DNA of 6,311 bases from Candidatus Aegiribacteria sp. (GTDB taxonomy: Bacteria > Fermentibacterota > Fermentibacteria > Fermentibacterales > JCC-6): positions 1 through 6,311 of the forward strand of contig DAOWNO010000132.1 in the NCBI GenBank assembly GCA_030642525.1. The letters run 5' to 3'. The notes under the pieces were generated by a model, which saw only the letters and a program-made list of their open reading frames with translations, had not been told where the DNA came from and made no database searches. This document shows, piece after piece, positions 6,044 through 6,311 of the stretch (its first letter is position 1; the number at the start of each line of letters is the position of its first letter). The translations under genes and the position numbers were made by a program.

Positions 6044-6059
6044 TTTCGGAGTCGAAATA
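6042..6059. promoter_or_regulatory. Palindrome TATTTCG-GAGT-CGAAATA between glnA and the glycosyltransferase
   Basis: Perfect 7-bp arms flank a 4-bp spacer. The site covers the spacer between the -10 and the expected -35 of the minus-strand promoter, a typical repressor position. It sits about 45 bp upstream of the glnA -10. No known consensus is recognised. Confidence 0.4.
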
Positions 6060-6070
6060 CAAATACTTAG

Positions 6071-6080
6071 ACAATATTGT
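6071..6080. promoter_or_regulatory. Palindrome ACAATATTGT at the glnA promoter
   Basis: This is a perfect 10-bp palindrome. Flanking CTTA (6066-6069) and TAAG (6081-6084) extend the symmetry if one G is bulged. It abuts or overlaps the putative -35 of glnA. It does not match the Bacillus GlnR/TnrA pattern (TGTNA-N7-TNACA), so the regulator, if any, is unknown. Confidence 0.35.
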
Positions 6081-6108
6081 TAAGTTTTGATCCTGAAATA
6101 TGTATAAT
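6080..6108 (+). promoter_or_regulatory. Putative sigma70-type promoter of glnA
   Basis: A perfect TATAAT at 6103-6108 is preceded at 17 bp by TTAAGT (6080-6085), a weak -35. Transcription would begin near 6115, leaving only about 14 nt before the ATG at 6129. No sigma54 GG-N10-GC site is obvious in this gap. Confidence 0.5.
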
Positions 6109-6128
6109 GACGTGAAAGCAGGCCACAA

Positions 6129-6311
6129 ATGACAGCACCAATGGAATCAATATTATCCGAATGCAGAGAACATAACGTACACTTTCTGCGGCTTCAGTTC
6201 ACAGATATCGACGGCATCATCAAAAATGTAGAAATACCTGAAAGCCAGTTCGGTAAAGCTCTTAGTGGACATGTAATGTTCGATGGTTCCTCGATCGAGG
6301 GATTTACAAGA
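6129..6311 (+). CDS. glnA: Glutamine synthetase type I (alpha subtype), N-terminal fragment
   Basis: Only the first 61 codons are present; the frame is cut by the right edge. The enzyme makes glutamine from glutamate, ammonia and ATP in the cytoplasm as a dodecamer. The visible part is the N-terminal beta-grasp domain: FLRLQFTDIDGIIKNVEIP at residues 19-37 and VMFDGSSIEGFTR at 49-61. Both are close to Bacillus subtilis GlnA (RLQFTDILGTIKNVEIP, MFDGSSIEGFVR). E. coli-type GSI-beta has SSIGGW at the second motif, so this looks like GSI-alpha, a subtype controlled by feedback inhibition and not by adenylylation. The last visible residue, Arg61, aligns with B. subtilis Arg62. The start at 6129 has a weak AGG 6 nt upstream; Met5 is an alternative. 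The catalytic C-terminal domain is outside the window. Confidence 0.95.
   Translation, partial: MTAPMESILSECREHNVHFLRLQFTDIDGIIKNVEIPESQFGKALSGHVMFDGSSIEGFTR

Overview
The window holds four complete or nearly complete protein genes and two partial genes at its edges. It has no rRNA, tRNA, CRISPR array or recognisable insertion sequence. Base composition is moderate (neither strongly AT- nor GC-rich by eye), Shine-Dalgarno sites are bacterial, and there is a lipobox protein, a Sec-type signal peptide and a GT39-like membrane glycosyltransferase. This points to a bacterium with a lipoprotein-bearing envelope, probably Gram-negative and probably from an uncultivated lineage. The Tim44-like and glnA genes are widespread and do not settle the phylum. 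An FCB-type or Fermentibacterota-like source is only a guess.

Layout, left to right. (1) Positions 1-540, minus strand: a short acidic lipoprotein (97-540), followed after 1 nt by a second reading frame that runs off the left edge (1-95). (2) 541-703: a divergent intergenic region with a perfect -10 box facing the lipoprotein and a 13-bp inverted repeat. (3) 704-2608, plus strand: a 634-residue membrane-anchored protein with a signal peptide, a Gly/Ser linker, two Tim44-like/zinc-ribbon modules and a TerB-like C-terminus. It starts at a GTG behind a strong Shine-Dalgarno. (4) 2650-4041, minus strand, convergent with the previous gene: an archaeal-type AAA ATPase with a winged-helix segment and a PD-(D/E)XK-like C-terminus. 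(5) 4042-4265: an AT-rich gap with a cluster of TTATGY half-sites in the ATPase leader and a plus-strand promoter/SD/ATG cassette that leads only to a 33-codon frame. (6) 4266-5978, minus strand: a polytopic glycosyltransferase of the GT39/ArnT-like superfamily. (7) 5979-6128: a second divergent promoter region with two palindromes and two TATAAT boxes. (8) 6129-6311, plus strand: the first 61 codons of glnA, type I glutamine synthetase of the alpha (Bacillus-like) subtype.

The genes do not form one pathway. The lipoprotein, Tim44-like protein and glycosyltransferase are envelope proteins. glnA is core nitrogen metabolism. The ATPase looks like a self-contained single-gene cassette with its own promoter and operator-like repeats, and may have been acquired. 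The points most worth following are the internal duplication in the Tim44-like protein, the operator cluster of the ATPase, and the orphan translation-initiation cassette at 4191-4263.
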